Assembly: GCF_003024715.1 (NCBI RefSeq)
Contig: NZ_PYLO01000001.1
Location: 186,001 to 250,000 of the forward strand
Source: Clostridium fessum
Lineage (GTDB): Bacteria > Bacillota > Clostridia > Lachnospirales > Lachnospiraceae
Length of the DNA stretch: 64,000 nucleotides
Direction: 5' to 3'
Part shown: piece by piece, positions 8,331 through 16,261 of the stretch
Numbering within the stretch: position 1 is the first letter of the stretch
Layout: every line of letters starts with the position of its first letter
The notes under the pieces: model-generated
The model's database searches: none
Told to the model about the DNA's origin: nothing
Seen by the model: the letters and a program-made list of their open reading frames with translations, nothing else
Program-made: the position numbers and the translations under genes

Positions 8331-8795
8331 ATGCTAAATGATGATATTTTTGGTCAGATTCAATTCGAGATAATGTGGCAAAAAAAGGACAACTATTTTC
8401 TTTATGGAAAAGAGTTTGAAATTACTTTGTTTATACAAGGAGAAAAAGACGAGGCTCCTACTAATATACAAAAGGAAGCATATATATCGTTTATCAATAA
8501 AAAAATGATATTAATGAGCGAGATAGAAGAAAAAGTATTTGAATATTATCAAACTGTTTGTGCAGAGTATAGGGAAATGTATGGTGAAGAAGCAGATTTA
8601 TATGCGCCAATAGTAGATGAGCCTAGTCAGCTTGTGGGATTTGTGAAACCACAATCAATTATGATACCAAGATCAAAAGATAAGAGAATAATTAATGTTT
8701 TATTTAAAACAAAGTGGGATTTGGAAATGGGAATTGGTATTCGGCTTGTTAATGAACGAATAGAAATAGTGGGTGTACAGAGTGATGTATTATAA
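8331..8795 (+). CDS. DUF6985/immunity-like orphan protein
   Basis: A 154-residue soluble protein in an AT-rich stretch. It has the layout of DUF6985-type proteins associated with polymorphic-toxin immunity genes: an N-terminal FGQIQFEIMWQKKDNYFLYGKEFEI strand pair, a central helical part with KEAYISFINKKMILMSEIEEKVFEYY, and a tail WDLEMGIGIRLVNERIEIVGVQSDVL. No toxin gene is adjacent, so it may be an orphan immunity gene carried as cargo. The family call is from recall of pattern only. Confidence 0.5.
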   Translation: MLNDDIFGQIQFEIMWQKKDNYFLYGKEFEITLFIQGEKDEAPTNIQKEAYISFINKKMILMSEIEEKVFEYYQTVCAEYREMYGEEADLYAPIVDEPSQLVGFVKPQSIMIPRSKDKRIINVLFKTKWDLEMGIGIRLVNERIEIVGVQSDVL

Positions 8796-8859
8796 TTTTA
8801 ATATGTATGAATATATGGGGACTGACTGCCATTAAATGATAAAATTAAGGAGAAAGGAT

Positions 8860-9093
8860 ATGGATAAATTAAGTAGAGAAGAAGTAAAAGAATTGGTTGA
8901 AAAAATAAGTTATGGTATGGGAAGTGATGAAGAAGTTTCAGAGTGGATTCAAAAGATAATGGATAGTGTGCCTAATAGAAATGTAGTGGAAGCTATTATG
9001 TCAGGTCCGAACGCAAGTATAGAAGAGATATTAGATAAGTTATATACAGGTCTTAGTCTACTCGACTGTCATTCTGAAAATTTAACTGAATAA
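8860..9093 (+). CDS. Bacteriocin/colicin-immunity-like small protein
   Basis: A 77-residue acidic, helical protein. The start at 8860 follows AAGGAGAAAGG. The pattern KLSREEVKELVEKI...SDEEVSEWIQKIMDSVPNRNVVEAIM...ASIEEILDKLY resembles the four-helix colicin/pyocin immunity family, in which the acidic second half binds the nuclease toxin. No nuclease bacteriocin gene is visible nearby. Base use is AT-rich like the 8331 gene, so the two probably arrived together. Confidence 0.5.
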   Translation: MDKLSREEVKELVEKISYGMGSDEEVSEWIQKIMDSVPNRNVVEAIMSGPNASIEEILDKLYTGLSLLDCHSENLTE

Positions 9094-9102
9094 CCACAGA
9101 AC

Positions 9103-9149
9103 AAACCGCTGCTACATGGAAGCCAACAAACCATGCAACAGCGGTTTTT
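9103..9149. terminator. Bidirectional terminator between convergent genes
   Basis: AAACCGCTG (9103-9111) pairs with CAGCGGTTT (9139-9147), with an inner CATGG/CCATG stem. T residues flank it on the plus strand and the A-rich left side serves the minus strand. It separates the immunity-like gene from the convergent XRE gene. Confidence 0.7.
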
Positions 9150-9151
9150 CT

Positions 9152-9958
9152 TTACCGTTTTTTCCTCTGGCTGATAGGCGTTCCCGTTTTCTTTGATTTT
9201 TTGAGAATCCGAATCAGCCAGCGAAATTCTTCGTCTGACAGATTTTTATAGTTGATACCAAGCTGCTTGCAGTAAAGGATAACCAGCTTTTCATCCCGGC
9301 TGCCTTTGAAATTTTGGACCGCTTCCAGATTTTCTTTCAGTTCATCGGCAACGGTGGTCTGGGGAGCACTTTCGCTGTCTTTTTTGTGAGCTTCCCGAAT
9401 ATCCCGGATAATGAGGTTGAGGTCATCCAGAACCATGTGGCTGAAATATTCATCATCACTGATATGGGCGGCTTGCAGCACTTTCAAATGGGGGTCGTCT
9501 TCGCCAGGGCGATACCGTTCAATGATTTCATGCCGGACGGTATCAACAAGGGCATTGAGGTTTTGGATTTGCATGGTAGCAATCCCGTCCACATAAATCT
9601 CAATATCCGCAAGAAACTTGATAAAGTCCTTATGGGTGGCAAGTTCGCACAGCAGACGGTTGTTAATCCTTCCGCTTTTCAGAAGTGCCACCATTTCATC
9701 ACTCAAATGCAGTTCCCTTAATGGCGTGTTGATCTCCACCATGTTCTCTGTCCGGCAAAAGAGATAATCGAGGGACACCCCATAAAAATCTGCCAGCAGG
9801 ATAAGGTTGCCATGATTGATTTCCTTATAGTCATCTTTTTCATAACTGCCAAGAGCCGATTTTGAAATACCCGTTTGCTCTGCCAGTTCTTCCAGTTTTA
9901 ATCCTTTGTTTAATCGTAAATCTTTTAGCCGTTCCTGTATTGTAGTAGCTCCGTTCAT
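9152..9958 (-). CDS. Long XRE-family regulator with C-terminal extension
   Basis: A 268-residue protein. Residues about 8-70 are a Cro/C1 helix-turn-helix (IQERLKDLRLNKGLKLEELAEQTGISKSALGSYE, then NLILLADFYGVSLDYLFCRTE). The remaining 190 residues are helical and acidic, with a basic end. It is transcribed away from the replication/mobilization genes, as expected for an element repressor. AAAGGGGG precedes the start and an extended -10 lies about 45 bases upstream. Proteins of this length and architecture are common in Tn4451-like elements. Confidence 0.8.
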   Translation of the reverse strand: MNGATTIQERLKDLRLNKGLKLEELAEQTGISKSALGSYEKDDYKEINHGNLILLADFYGVSLDYLFCRTENMVEINTPLRELHLSDEMVALLKSGRINNRLLCELATHKDFIKFLADIEIYVDGIATMQIQNLNALVDTVRHEIIERYRPGEDDPHLKVLQAAHISDDEYFSHMVLDDLNLIIRDIREAHKKDSESAPQTTVADELKENLEAVQNFKGSRDEKLVILYCKQLGINYKNLSDEEFRWLIRILKKSKKTGTPISQRKKR

Positions 9959-10003
9959 TGAAGCAGTTCCCCCTTTCTAACGACATTTATAACCGTTGAA
10001 TTG

Positions 10004-10012
10004 ATTATACCA
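10004..10012 (-). promoter_or_regulatory. Extended -10 promoter of the long XRE gene
   Basis: The minus strand reads TGGTATAAT, a TGN-extended -10 with perfect TATAAT. No strong -35 is visible, which suits an extended -10 promoter. Confidence 0.5.
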
Positions 10013-10212
10013 TATCAATTCCGCAATCGTGGAAATTTCTGATTTTTACCCCGAATTCCTACTTTGTGGACATACCGCACGAGGCACAAAAATGTTCTAT
10101 GATACAGGTAGTTCATCGATGGATTATTCCAATCGAATGACCAGCCTGTGTGGGATATGCTTCCCCGGCGATGTAGTGCCATGACTTTTGGCAGGGATAT
10201 GGAGGAACCCTG

Positions 10213-10413
10213 ACCGAAACGAGCATACCAAAGGGAGCGATACGCCGCTGTGAGATTCAGGGGAGGAACGACACCGGGGAGAACTGGCGAACTGACACCG
10301 AAATGATACCGAAACACGACAATCTGATAGGGGGATAGTCTACCCTATCGCTGATACTTCGGGAGATTTTAGGCGGCTCTATGACCGTAATTTTGCCGAA
10401 AATCGCCCCGAAA
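10213..10413 (+). other. Iteron-like CCGAAA repeats and hairpin, possible replication origin of IME2
   Basis: CCGAAA occurs five times between the XRE gene and the RepA-like operon (10214, 10298, 10309, 10396, 10408), twice as pairs 11 or 12 bases apart. A hairpin GATAGGG (10326-10332) with CCCTATC (10343-10349) lies between the pairs. The region 9959-10442 has no convincing ORF. Repeats at helical spacing next to a RepA-like gene suggest an origin or operator; this is inference. Confidence 0.4.
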
Positions 10414-10442
10414 CCATACACTAAAACGGGAGGAAACACAAT

Positions 10443-10631
10443 ATGCCGAGAATGAGCAAAAAGAGGAAGCATGAGCTTTCTTTTTACCTCAATGACCGGG
10501 GGCGTGTCACTTACAACGAATTATGCCGGAAATGCCAGCATGGGTGCAAGCAGAGCTTCCGGGCGGTTGTGATTGACTGCCCCCGTTATTTATCCAAACG
10601 AGCAAAGAATAAGGAGGAACACACCGAATGA
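10443..10631 (+). CDS. Small Cys-rich conserved element protein
   Basis: A 62-residue basic protein with the pattern RMSKKRKHELSFYLNDRGRVTYNELCRKC...CKQSFRAVVIDCPRYLSKR. The CRKC plus two further cysteines could bind zinc. It begins after GGGAGGAAACACAAT and overlaps the next gene's start by four bases. It is a recurrent small gene before the RepA-like gene in these elements; function unknown. Confidence 0.65.
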   Translation: MPRMSKKRKHELSFYLNDRGRVTYNELCRKCQHGCKQSFRAVVIDCPRYLSKRAKNKEEHTE

Positions 10632-10969
10632 ATTTTGAATTTATGACGATAGACACACCATTGCCGCCATGTATGCCATTTCCCAGAGCGTTGACAGGAT
10701 TTCCAGTTAGCAGCACCGCAAAGGTCATGTACTGCCGGATGCTGGACGCTATGCTATCCAAAGGACAGGAGGACGAGAACGGAATCCTGTTTGTCTGCTT
10801 CCCTGTCACAGCCATTGCCGCAGTCCTGTCCCGCAGCCCCATGACGGTCAAGCGTTCTTTGAATGAACTGGAAACTGCCGGACTTATCATGCGGGTGCGT
10901 CAGGGCGTTGGAGAACCAAACAGGATTTATGTGCTGATACCGGGAAAGGAGGACGCTGCCCTTGCCTGA
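10628..10969 (+). CDS. Replication-initiator-like winged-helix protein (short RepA_N type)
   Basis: A 113-residue protein with a MarR/RepA_N-like winged helix: SSTAKVMYCRMLDAMLSKGQ, then FVCFPVTAIAAVLSRSPMTVKRSLNELETAGLIMRVRQG and a beta wing (NRIYVLIPG). Full plasmid RepA_N proteins are much longer, so this is either a truncated initiator or a regulator derived from one. AAGGAGGAA precedes the ATG, and it sits in a tight operon between the Cys-rich gene and DUF3847. The upstream CCGAAA repeats are candidate binding sites. Confidence 0.65.
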   Translation: MNFEFMTIDTPLPPCMPFPRALTGFPVSSTAKVMYCRMLDAMLSKGQEDENGILFVCFPVTAIAAVLSRSPMTVKRSLNELETAGLIMRVRQGVGEPNRIYVLIPGKEDAALA

Positions 10970-11258
10970 TACCTCAAAGCTGGAAAAGCTCAACCGGGAG
11001 CTGGAGAAAAGCGAAAAGAAACTGCGGAAAGCCATCAATGATGAAAAGGCATTGCAGTACCAGTTAAAGCAGCTTACCCGAAAGGAACGGACGCACCGGC
11101 TCTGTACCCGTGGCGGTATGCTGGAAAGTTTTCTGCAAGAGCCGGAACACCTGACAGATGATGATGTCATGCTGTTGTTGAAACTCATTTTTCACAGGCA
11201 GGACACGCAGGAACTGTTGAAAAAACTGCTGGAACGGGAGAAGCCGGAAACCCCTTAG
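10962..11258 (+). CDS. DUF3847-family protein of IME2
   Basis: A 98-residue coiled-coil protein starting at TTG 10962 behind GGAAAGGAGG; it overlaps the RepA-like gene by eight bases. It has the DUF3847 core QLTRKERTHRLCTRGGMLESFL and a helical end. In IME1 the equivalent gene runs straight into the relaxase. Here the oriT and a 3.3-kb islet lie in between, so the islet appears to be a later insertion. Confidence 0.75.
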   Translation: MPDTSKLEKLNRELEKSEKKLRKAINDEKALQYQLKQLTRKERTHRLCTRGGMLESFLQEPEHLTDDDVMLLLKLIFHRQDTQELLKKLLEREKPETP

Positions 11259-11261
11259 TTT

Positions 11262-11305
11262 ACTAAGGGCGCAATTATACACCACCCAGAGGTTGGTGCA
11301 TTGCG
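11262..11305 (-). other. Probable oriT of IME2 (MOBQ type)
   Basis: Read on the minus strand the site gives GTATAATTGCGCCCTTAG (11280-11263). That is very close to the MOBQ nic-region consensus of RSF1010/pSK41-like oriTs (TAAGTGCGCCCT, recalled). Beside it is an imperfect inverted repeat, CGCAAT...CACCA with TGGTG..ATTGCG (11271-11304), as expected for relaxase recognition. It starts four bases after the DUF3847 stop, and the IME2 relaxase is of the matching MobA/MobL family. The next 260 bases contain no credible gene. Confidence 0.65.
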
Positions 11306-11568
11306 TTCTCCGAAGGCTCCTCGCCGGAGGGCTATGATTTTCCGCAGTCATGGTCTGCTCCAAATCAAACAGGGGACGCTACGCTTCCCCTGCGCTGGCT
11401 GCCGCCAGCTACCCTTTTGTGGACTTGCCATCTGGGGACATCTTGCGTTGCAAGCTGTTCCCAGCCGACAAGTTTCATAAAATACGCTATCTTTTCAATA
11501 GGCAATACAGTATAATGAAGTCAGTAGCCAGTAACAGATTTGGGGAAAGAGGACGGTGATTTGTTATA

Positions 11569-11997
11569 ATGAAATTTAACATACAAATGGTAGACAACAC
11601 TGTGTCGTCGGAATGGTGGAAAACAATTATTCATCATTTCATCAAAGTGGGGGATAATTTTGAGATACGATGTTGGAAAGAGGAAACGGAAGAAATTTTA
11701 CAAGTAAAACGGTATGGCAAAGCAATAGCGGATGGCAACGAAATATCTATCAAAGGCGCTTTTGTAGATGAGTTATTATTAGAGTTGATGGAAGAAAATC
11801 CTGCTGATAAGGAAATTTATAATAAAATGACAAAATATTTTACCATCAATGTAAAAAACGAATTATGCGATATTTGGAGTTGTCACTACGGAACCGAGAT
11901 GTATATTGAGATATATTCTGATAAAGACATCTTGTTTTTTGACCAAACAATGAGACAATACCCTGACACTTCTTTTTCTATCGCAGTTTGGCAATAA
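11569..11997 (+). CDS. Hypothetical acidic protein in AT-rich islet
   Basis: A 142-residue soluble protein that I do not recognise. It begins MKFNIQMVDNTVSSEWWKTI, has many aromatic and acidic residues, and ends with a strand-rich MYIEIYSDKDILFFDQTMRQYPDTSFSIAVWQ. Size, charge and the genomic setting resemble immunity proteins. The ATG at 11569 has only a weak upstream ribosome site (AGAGGACGG). Base composition is far more AT-rich than the flanking mobilization genes. Confidence 0.5.
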   Translation: MKFNIQMVDNTVSSEWWKTIIHHFIKVGDNFEIRCWKEETEEILQVKRYGKAIADGNEISIKGAFVDELLLELMEENPADKEIYNKMTKYFTINVKNELCDIWSCHYGTEMYIEIYSDKDILFFDQTMRQYPDTSFSIAVWQ

Positions 11998-12056
11998 GAA
12001 GCATAGATTTAAAGTCGCAGTGGGTAGGATAATTTATAACGAGGAGATGAAAATAC

Positions 12057-12269
12057 ATGGATAATAGGATTTCAAAATGGTGCAATGTTATAAGTTTGGT
12101 TTTAATTGTATGCTTCATTATAAAGACGATTTTTGACTATGGGAAATATTCAAGCACATTAACTTCAGCTCCTTTTGATATTTGGATTTTGGTAAATGCT
12201 CTATATTTTGTACTTCCGGCACTAATTATCTTTATTTTAGGGATTATTAAAAAAAGAAAAAATAAGTAA
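12057..12269 (+). CDS. Small two-span membrane protein
   Basis: A 70-residue protein with hydrophobic segments at about residues 10-25 and 43-63 and a basic KKRKNK end. GAGGAG precedes the start. It is the first gene of a run of small AT-rich ORFs (12057-14423) spaced 13-30 bases apart, most likely one operon. Function unknown. Confidence 0.5.
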   Translation: MDNRISKWCNVISLVLIVCFIIKTIFDYGKYSSTLTSAPFDIWILVNALYFVLPALIIFILGIIKKRKNK

Positions 12270-12282
12270 AGGAGATTAACCA

Positions 12283-12513
12283 ATGAAAAAAATATTAGTA
12301 ATTGTTGCAGGTATTGTTGGATTGATATTTGTTATTATAGGTGCTGCATTGAAGATAAATAACAATGCGATTTCTGTAATTGGAGGTGTAGATGGTCCTA
12401 CATCGGTTTTTGTTGCAACAAAGTTAAATAGTTCTTCGGTTAGCATGTTTATTGTGATAGGTGTTATATTGTTGGTAGCAGCAATATTCTTCTACTTGAA
12501 AAGAAAAAAGTAA
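12283..12513 (+). CDS. Mini membrane protein with decarboxylase-beta-like GGxDGPTSVF motif
   Basis: A 76-residue protein with an N-terminal span (about 4-24), a loop reading AISVIGGVDGPTSVFVATKL and a second span (about 52-70). The loop matches the conserved GGADGP-type segment of the beta subunit of sodium-translocating decarboxylases, but the rest of that large protein is absent, so it cannot be a functional pump subunit. Such mini-proteins recur in clostridial cargo clusters. AAAGGAG precedes the ATG. Confidence 0.55.
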   Translation: MKKILVIVAGIVGLIFVIIGAALKINNNAISVIGGVDGPTSVFVATKLNSSSVSMFIVIGVILLVAAIFFYLKRKK

Positions 12514-12538
12514 AATTGGAGGCAAAGGAGGAAAACAA

Positions 12539-13552
12539 ATGAAGCATAAAAAGGTTCTGTTAATTGCGCTGATATGTCTGATTGGCATAGGCATTAGTAG
12601 CATTTTTTTGTTTTCTGGTCATAGACCATTCAAAGATTTAGAAGCAACAGACATTACTTCGGCGAATGTTCGGTTATCGCCTCCTGATACAACAGTTCAA
12701 ATAGTAGAAACAGAGGAATTAGTATCATATCTCAAAGAAGTAGTTATTTATAATAAGGACAACTCATATACAGAATATGCCGGACAAGGGGCTGTTTTCA
12801 CTCTATCGTTGGCAGACGGTTCCCAAGTGAAAATTACCGAATTCAATCCATTTATCATCATTGATGGTATTGGTTATAAATGCAAATATGAACCTTGTGA
12901 AGCTCTTAATAATTATGCTAATAGGCTTTTGCCCGATAATGATACTACAAATTTTTTAATGCCGGAAGAAGGCTATTACAGTAATGAATATGATGAAATT
13001 CTAAGAATTAAAAAGGAAGATGACGGAACATATAATATCCTCGAATATGGCATTACACATTTACTTTATGTTGAAAACGCAGTTGGAATTTATAATTCTG
13101 AGACTGGGATTCTTGAATTTAGCGGTAAAGATGACAGGGGAAATGATATAAAAGCAGAAATTGAAAATAAGGGGGATTGTCTGGAAGTCACTGTAATTCA
13201 AAGCAGTTATGAAGATATTATTGGAACAAAGCAGGAGTTTTTTCAAGTTGAAAATAACATATCTGAACAAAATTCCACTGGACTTCAATGGGATATAATT
13301 CCTATGGTCATGGTAAATAATAAGCTTTATTATGACACTGGAAAAGAAAGTACATTAGATGGTCGGTGTGGAGTAATGGACGGTAAGATTATTTCAACTG
13401 TTGATGGTTCTGAAATACCAACCCAAAATGATCAATCTAACTTTGGAACAGGGTTTGAATATCAATATGGTTCAGATGATACCATAGAAATATTTATGAA
13501 TGAAAAGTGGATCGTTTTTGAACAAAGAGATGATGCAGGAATAGAAAAGTAG
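12539..13552 (+). CDS. Membrane-anchored hypothetical extracytoplasmic protein
   Basis: A 337-residue protein with one N-terminal membrane anchor (about 5-25; no lipobox cysteine) and a large, acidic, beta-rich outer part. The last 90 residues (MVMVNNKLYYDTGKES ... GSEIPTQNDQSNFG ... DTIEIFMNEKWIVFE) look like a separate small domain seen in other clostridial surface proteins. GGAGG precedes the ATG. I cannot assign a function. Confidence 0.55.
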   Translation: MKHKKVLLIALICLIGIGISSIFLFSGHRPFKDLEATDITSANVRLSPPDTTVQIVETEELVSYLKEVVIYNKDNSYTEYAGQGAVFTLSLADGSQVKITEFNPFIIIDGIGYKCKYEPCEALNNYANRLLPDNDTTNFLMPEEGYYSNEYDEILRIKKEDDGTYNILEYGITHLLYVENAVGIYNSETGILEFSGKDDRGNDIKAEIENKGDCLEVTVIQSSYEDIIGTKQEFFQVENNISEQNSTGLQWDIIPMVMVNNKLYYDTGKESTLDGRCGVMDGKIISTVDGSEIPTQNDQSNFGTGFEYQYGSDDTIEIFMNEKWIVFEQRDDAGIEK

Positions 13553-13578
13553 AATTTTAATGGAGGCTAAAATACAAA

Positions 13579-13833
13579 ATGGGAAAATACCGATGTCCAT
13601 GTTGTGGATATTTTACTTATAATGTTCCGGCAAATGAAGATTGTGGATATATCTGTCCCGTTTGTTTTTGGGAGAATGACCCGTTCATTGCTTCTGATAA
13701 CGAACCAAGCGACTCTAATCATGGAATAACACTAAAAGAAGCGAAATCCAATTTCTCAAAATTTGGTGCTTGTGAAAAAGAAATGTTATATCATGTCCGA
13801 CCACCAAGAAATGATGAAAAGAAAATTTCATAG
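13579..13833 (+). CDS. CPCC family cysteine-rich protein
   Basis: An 84-residue protein opening GKYRCPCCGYFTY and continuing CGYICPVCFWENDP, giving two CxxC-type pairs that should bind one zinc. The NEPSDSNHGITLKEAKSNFSKFGAC stretch is typical of the CPCC (Cys_rich_CPCC) family, which is often found among toxin-immunity and cargo genes. The role is unknown. Confidence 0.75.
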   Translation: MGKYRCPCCGYFTYNVPANEDCGYICPVCFWENDPFIASDNEPSDSNHGITLKEAKSNFSKFGACEKEMLYHVRPPRNDEKKIS

Positions 13834-13864
13834 CAACAATGTCGAAGTTATGGAGGGAATAAAA

Positions 13865-14044
13865 GTGAAGGACACTGCTAAGAGAGCAATAGTTACAGTT
13901 ATTGTGTTTGTTATAATTTATGTTTTATCTGGTCCAATTATCGGATATACAAACTACGATATGTATTTGAAAGGAATTGAATTTTTATCAGCGGTAATCG
14001 GAGCAGGATGTTACTGGATAGGAAGCAATAAAAATAGTTCCTGA
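13865..14044 (+). CDS. Small two-span membrane protein
   Basis: A 59-residue protein. I choose GTG at 13865 because GGAGGG lies eight bases upstream; the open frame extends into the CPCC gene. It has two hydrophobic segments (about 9-26 and 38-53) and begins VKDTAKRAIVTVIVF. It is the second-last gene of the AT-rich run. Confidence 0.45.
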   Translation: MKDTAKRAIVTVIVFVIIYVLSGPIIGYTNYDMYLKGIEFLSAVIGAGCYWIGSNKNSS

Positions 14045-14066
14045 ATTTGACAAAGGAGTTGGAAGT

Positions 14067-14423
14067 ATGAAAAGAATAGGTACAGCATTGACTATCGTGT
14101 TCATCATCGCTGGATTTGCAATTTCCTTTTTTATTGGACACTATGTGAGCGACAAGTCACATACAGAAAGTCGAGCAGCACAATTTGATAAATATATTTC
14201 TCGTGCGATTGACACAATCGAAGATAAAGGTCTATCCATTGATGGCGCACCAGAAATGATAGCCAGCAATATTTGGGTGGCACACGAATTTTGTGATAGC
14301 CCTGAAATTTCCGCAGAACTCAGCAATCTGTGGAATACCATTGTATATGAAAAAGATGAGCTTCTCGGTCAAGAAGATGTGTTGACTGCTCAGCTGAAAA
14401 ATATTTTGGAAAAATGTCAATAG
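14067..14423 (+). CDS. Hypothetical single-span membrane protein
   Basis: A 118-residue protein with an N-terminal span (about 7-27, FIIAGFAISFFIGHYV) and a helical outside or cytoplasmic part. AAAGGAG lies before the ATG. It is not recognised and closes the AT-rich islet, followed by a terminator at 14518. Confidence 0.45.
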   Translation: MKRIGTALTIVFIIAGFAISFFIGHYVSDKSHTESRAAQFDKYISRAIDTIEDKGLSIDGAPEMIASNIWVAHEFCDSPEISAELSNLWNTIVYEKDELLGQEDVLTAQLKNILEKCQ

Positions 14424-14517
14424 TCTTTGCAAATTTTCTATTTATCATCCACTCATCAGGTCAACTTGCCCCGAACTTTTACAACTAAATACCCGCCGCC
14501 CACACAGCGGCACACCG

Positions 14518-14553
14518 AGCAGGAAATCTGAAAAAAGGTCTCCTGCTTTTTTT
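14518..14553 (+). terminator. Terminator at the end of the AT-rich islet
   Basis: AGCAGGA (14518-14524) pairs with TCCTGCT (14541-14547), with partial pairing inside, followed by seven T residues. A second small hairpin, GGTGG-TAAAACG-CCACC (14567-14583), lies between it and the relaxase start. Confidence 0.65.
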
Positions 14554-14616
14554 CTGCTCAAAATGAGGTGGTAAAACGCCACCCCATCCACCAAGCATAG
14601 AAAGGAGGGACACGAA

Positions 14617-16197
14617 ATGCCCTGTCCACACAACGAAATCACGATTGTACAGCGCAGCCAGCGACAGTCTGCGGTTGCCGCCGCTGCTTACCAAAGCGGC
14701 GAAAAGCTGTTCTGTGAATACGACCAGCAAGTGAAGCACTACCCGGAAAAGCGTGGCATCGTCCACAATGAAATCCTGCTCCCACCTAATGCCCCACAGG
14801 AATATGCAGACCGCAATACCTTATGGAACGCCGCCGAAGCGGTGGAGAAGCAATGGAACTCCCAGCTTGCAAGGCGGTGGGTGCTTACCATCCCCAGAGA
14901 GATACCGCCCGACCAGTACGCTGTCCTTGTCCGGGAGTTTTGCCAGAAGCAGTTTGTTTCCAAAGGCATGATTGCTGATTTTGCCATCCATGACCCTCAT
15001 CCGCCGGGACATAATCCCCACGCCCATGTCCTGCTGACCATGCGGGCAATGGACGAACATGGGAAATGGCTTCCCAAGAGTCATAAGGTTTATGACCTTG
15101 ACGAGAATGGGGAACGGATAAAGCTGCCATCCGGCAGATGGAAAAGCCACAAGGAGGATACGGTTGACTGGAACGACCAGAAGTATTGTGAAATCTGGCG
15201 GCATGAATGGGAGGTCATCCAGAACCGCTATCTGGAAGCCAATGACCGCCCGGAGCGTGTGGACTTGCGTTCCTATGCCAGACAGGGGCTTGATATAATT
15301 CCCACTGTCCATGAGGGTGCTGCTGTCCGGCAGATGGAAAAGCGTGGTATCCAGACGAATATCGGAAACCTGAACCGGGAAATCAGAGCCGCCAACCGCC
15401 TGATGAAGTCCATCCGGCAGCTTATCCAAAATCTCAAAGGCTGGATTACCGAGCTGGGAGAAAAACGGAAAGAGCTGCTTGCACAAAAAGCGGCGGAGGA
15501 AGCGACACTTCTTCCCAATCTGCTGATGAAATATATGGAGATACGAAAGGAAGAACGGAAGGACTGGACAAGGGCTGGACAGAACCGGGGGACTTCACAG
15601 GACTTAAAGGCAGTCAGCGAAGCCCTGTCTTATCTCCGGCAAAAGGGGCTTTCCACTGTGGAGGACTTAGAAGCATTTCTGGAATCTTCCGGGAAATCAG
15701 CCGCAGATTACCGCAGTCAGATGAAGCCAAAGGAAGCCCGCAGCAAAGTGATTGACGGGATTCTTTCCAGCCGGACAGACTGCAAGGAATGTAAGCCTGT
15801 CTATGAGAAGTACCAGAAGATATTTTTCAAGAAAACAAAGGAGAAATTCAAACAGGAACACCCGGAGGTTGCCCGGTATGCGAAAGCCGCCGCCTATCTT
15901 GCCAAGCACCCGGACGATAAGGATAAAACGAAAAATGAGTTACAACAGGAGCATGAAACGCTTCTTAGCGAAATCGCAGAGCTGAAAGTACCGCTGACCG
16001 AGGTACAGGAGGATTTGAAGAAGCTGCGGGACATCCGCTACTGGGTACGGAAAGCCACACCCGGCACAGAGGAAAGCAAAGAGCCGCCCAGGAAGCAGCC
16101 CATCAAAGAAGCCTTGCAGGATAAGGCGGACGAGAAAAAAGTCCAAAGAACCGCCCCGGCGCAGACGAAACACAGACAACATGATATGGAACTTTAA
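14617..16197 (+). CDS. MobA/MobL-family relaxase (MOBQ) of IME2
   Basis: A 526-residue relaxase. The nuclease domain (about 1-240) carries RSQRQSAVAAAAYQSGEKL, a His-rich DFAIHDPHPPGHNPHAHVLL (H125, H128, H132, H135, H137) and VDLRSYARQGLDIIPTVHEG. The latter also occurs in the IME1 relaxase as DHRSYKEQGIDLIPTIHEG. A long charged coiled coil forms the C-terminal half. GAAAGGAGGG precedes the ATG. The matching oriT is proposed at 11262-11305, unusually 3.3 kb upstream. Confidence 0.9.
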   Translation: MPCPHNEITIVQRSQRQSAVAAAAYQSGEKLFCEYDQQVKHYPEKRGIVHNEILLPPNAPQEYADRNTLWNAAEAVEKQWNSQLARRWVLTIPREIPPDQYAVLVREFCQKQFVSKGMIADFAIHDPHPPGHNPHAHVLLTMRAMDEHGKWLPKSHKVYDLDENGERIKLPSGRWKSHKEDTVDWNDQKYCEIWRHEWEVIQNRYLEANDRPERVDLRSYARQGLDIIPTVHEGAAVRQMEKRGIQTNIGNLNREIRAANRLMKSIRQLIQNLKGWITELGEKRKELLAQKAAEEATLLPNLLMKYMEIRKEERKDWTRAGQNRGTSQDLKAVSEALSYLRQKGLSTVEDLEAFLESSGKSAADYRSQMKPKEARSKVIDGILSSRTDCKECKPVYEKYQKIFFKKTKEKFKQEHPEVARYAKAAAYLAKHPDDKDKTKNELQQEHETLLSEIAELKVPLTEVQEDLKKLRDIRYWVRKATPGTEESKEPPRKQPIKEALQDKADEKKVQRTAPAQTKHRQHDMEL

Positions 16198-16261
16198 CAG
16201 GCACTTGCCATTTTCAAGCAGAGAATGTCAGGTGCTTTTTTCTTTTTAAGGAGGGATAGAT

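Noticed and set aside
11350-11559. 69-residue ORF after the IME2 oriT
   Set aside because: It has no ribosome site and low-complexity composition, and it lies in the conserved non-coding stretch next to oriT.
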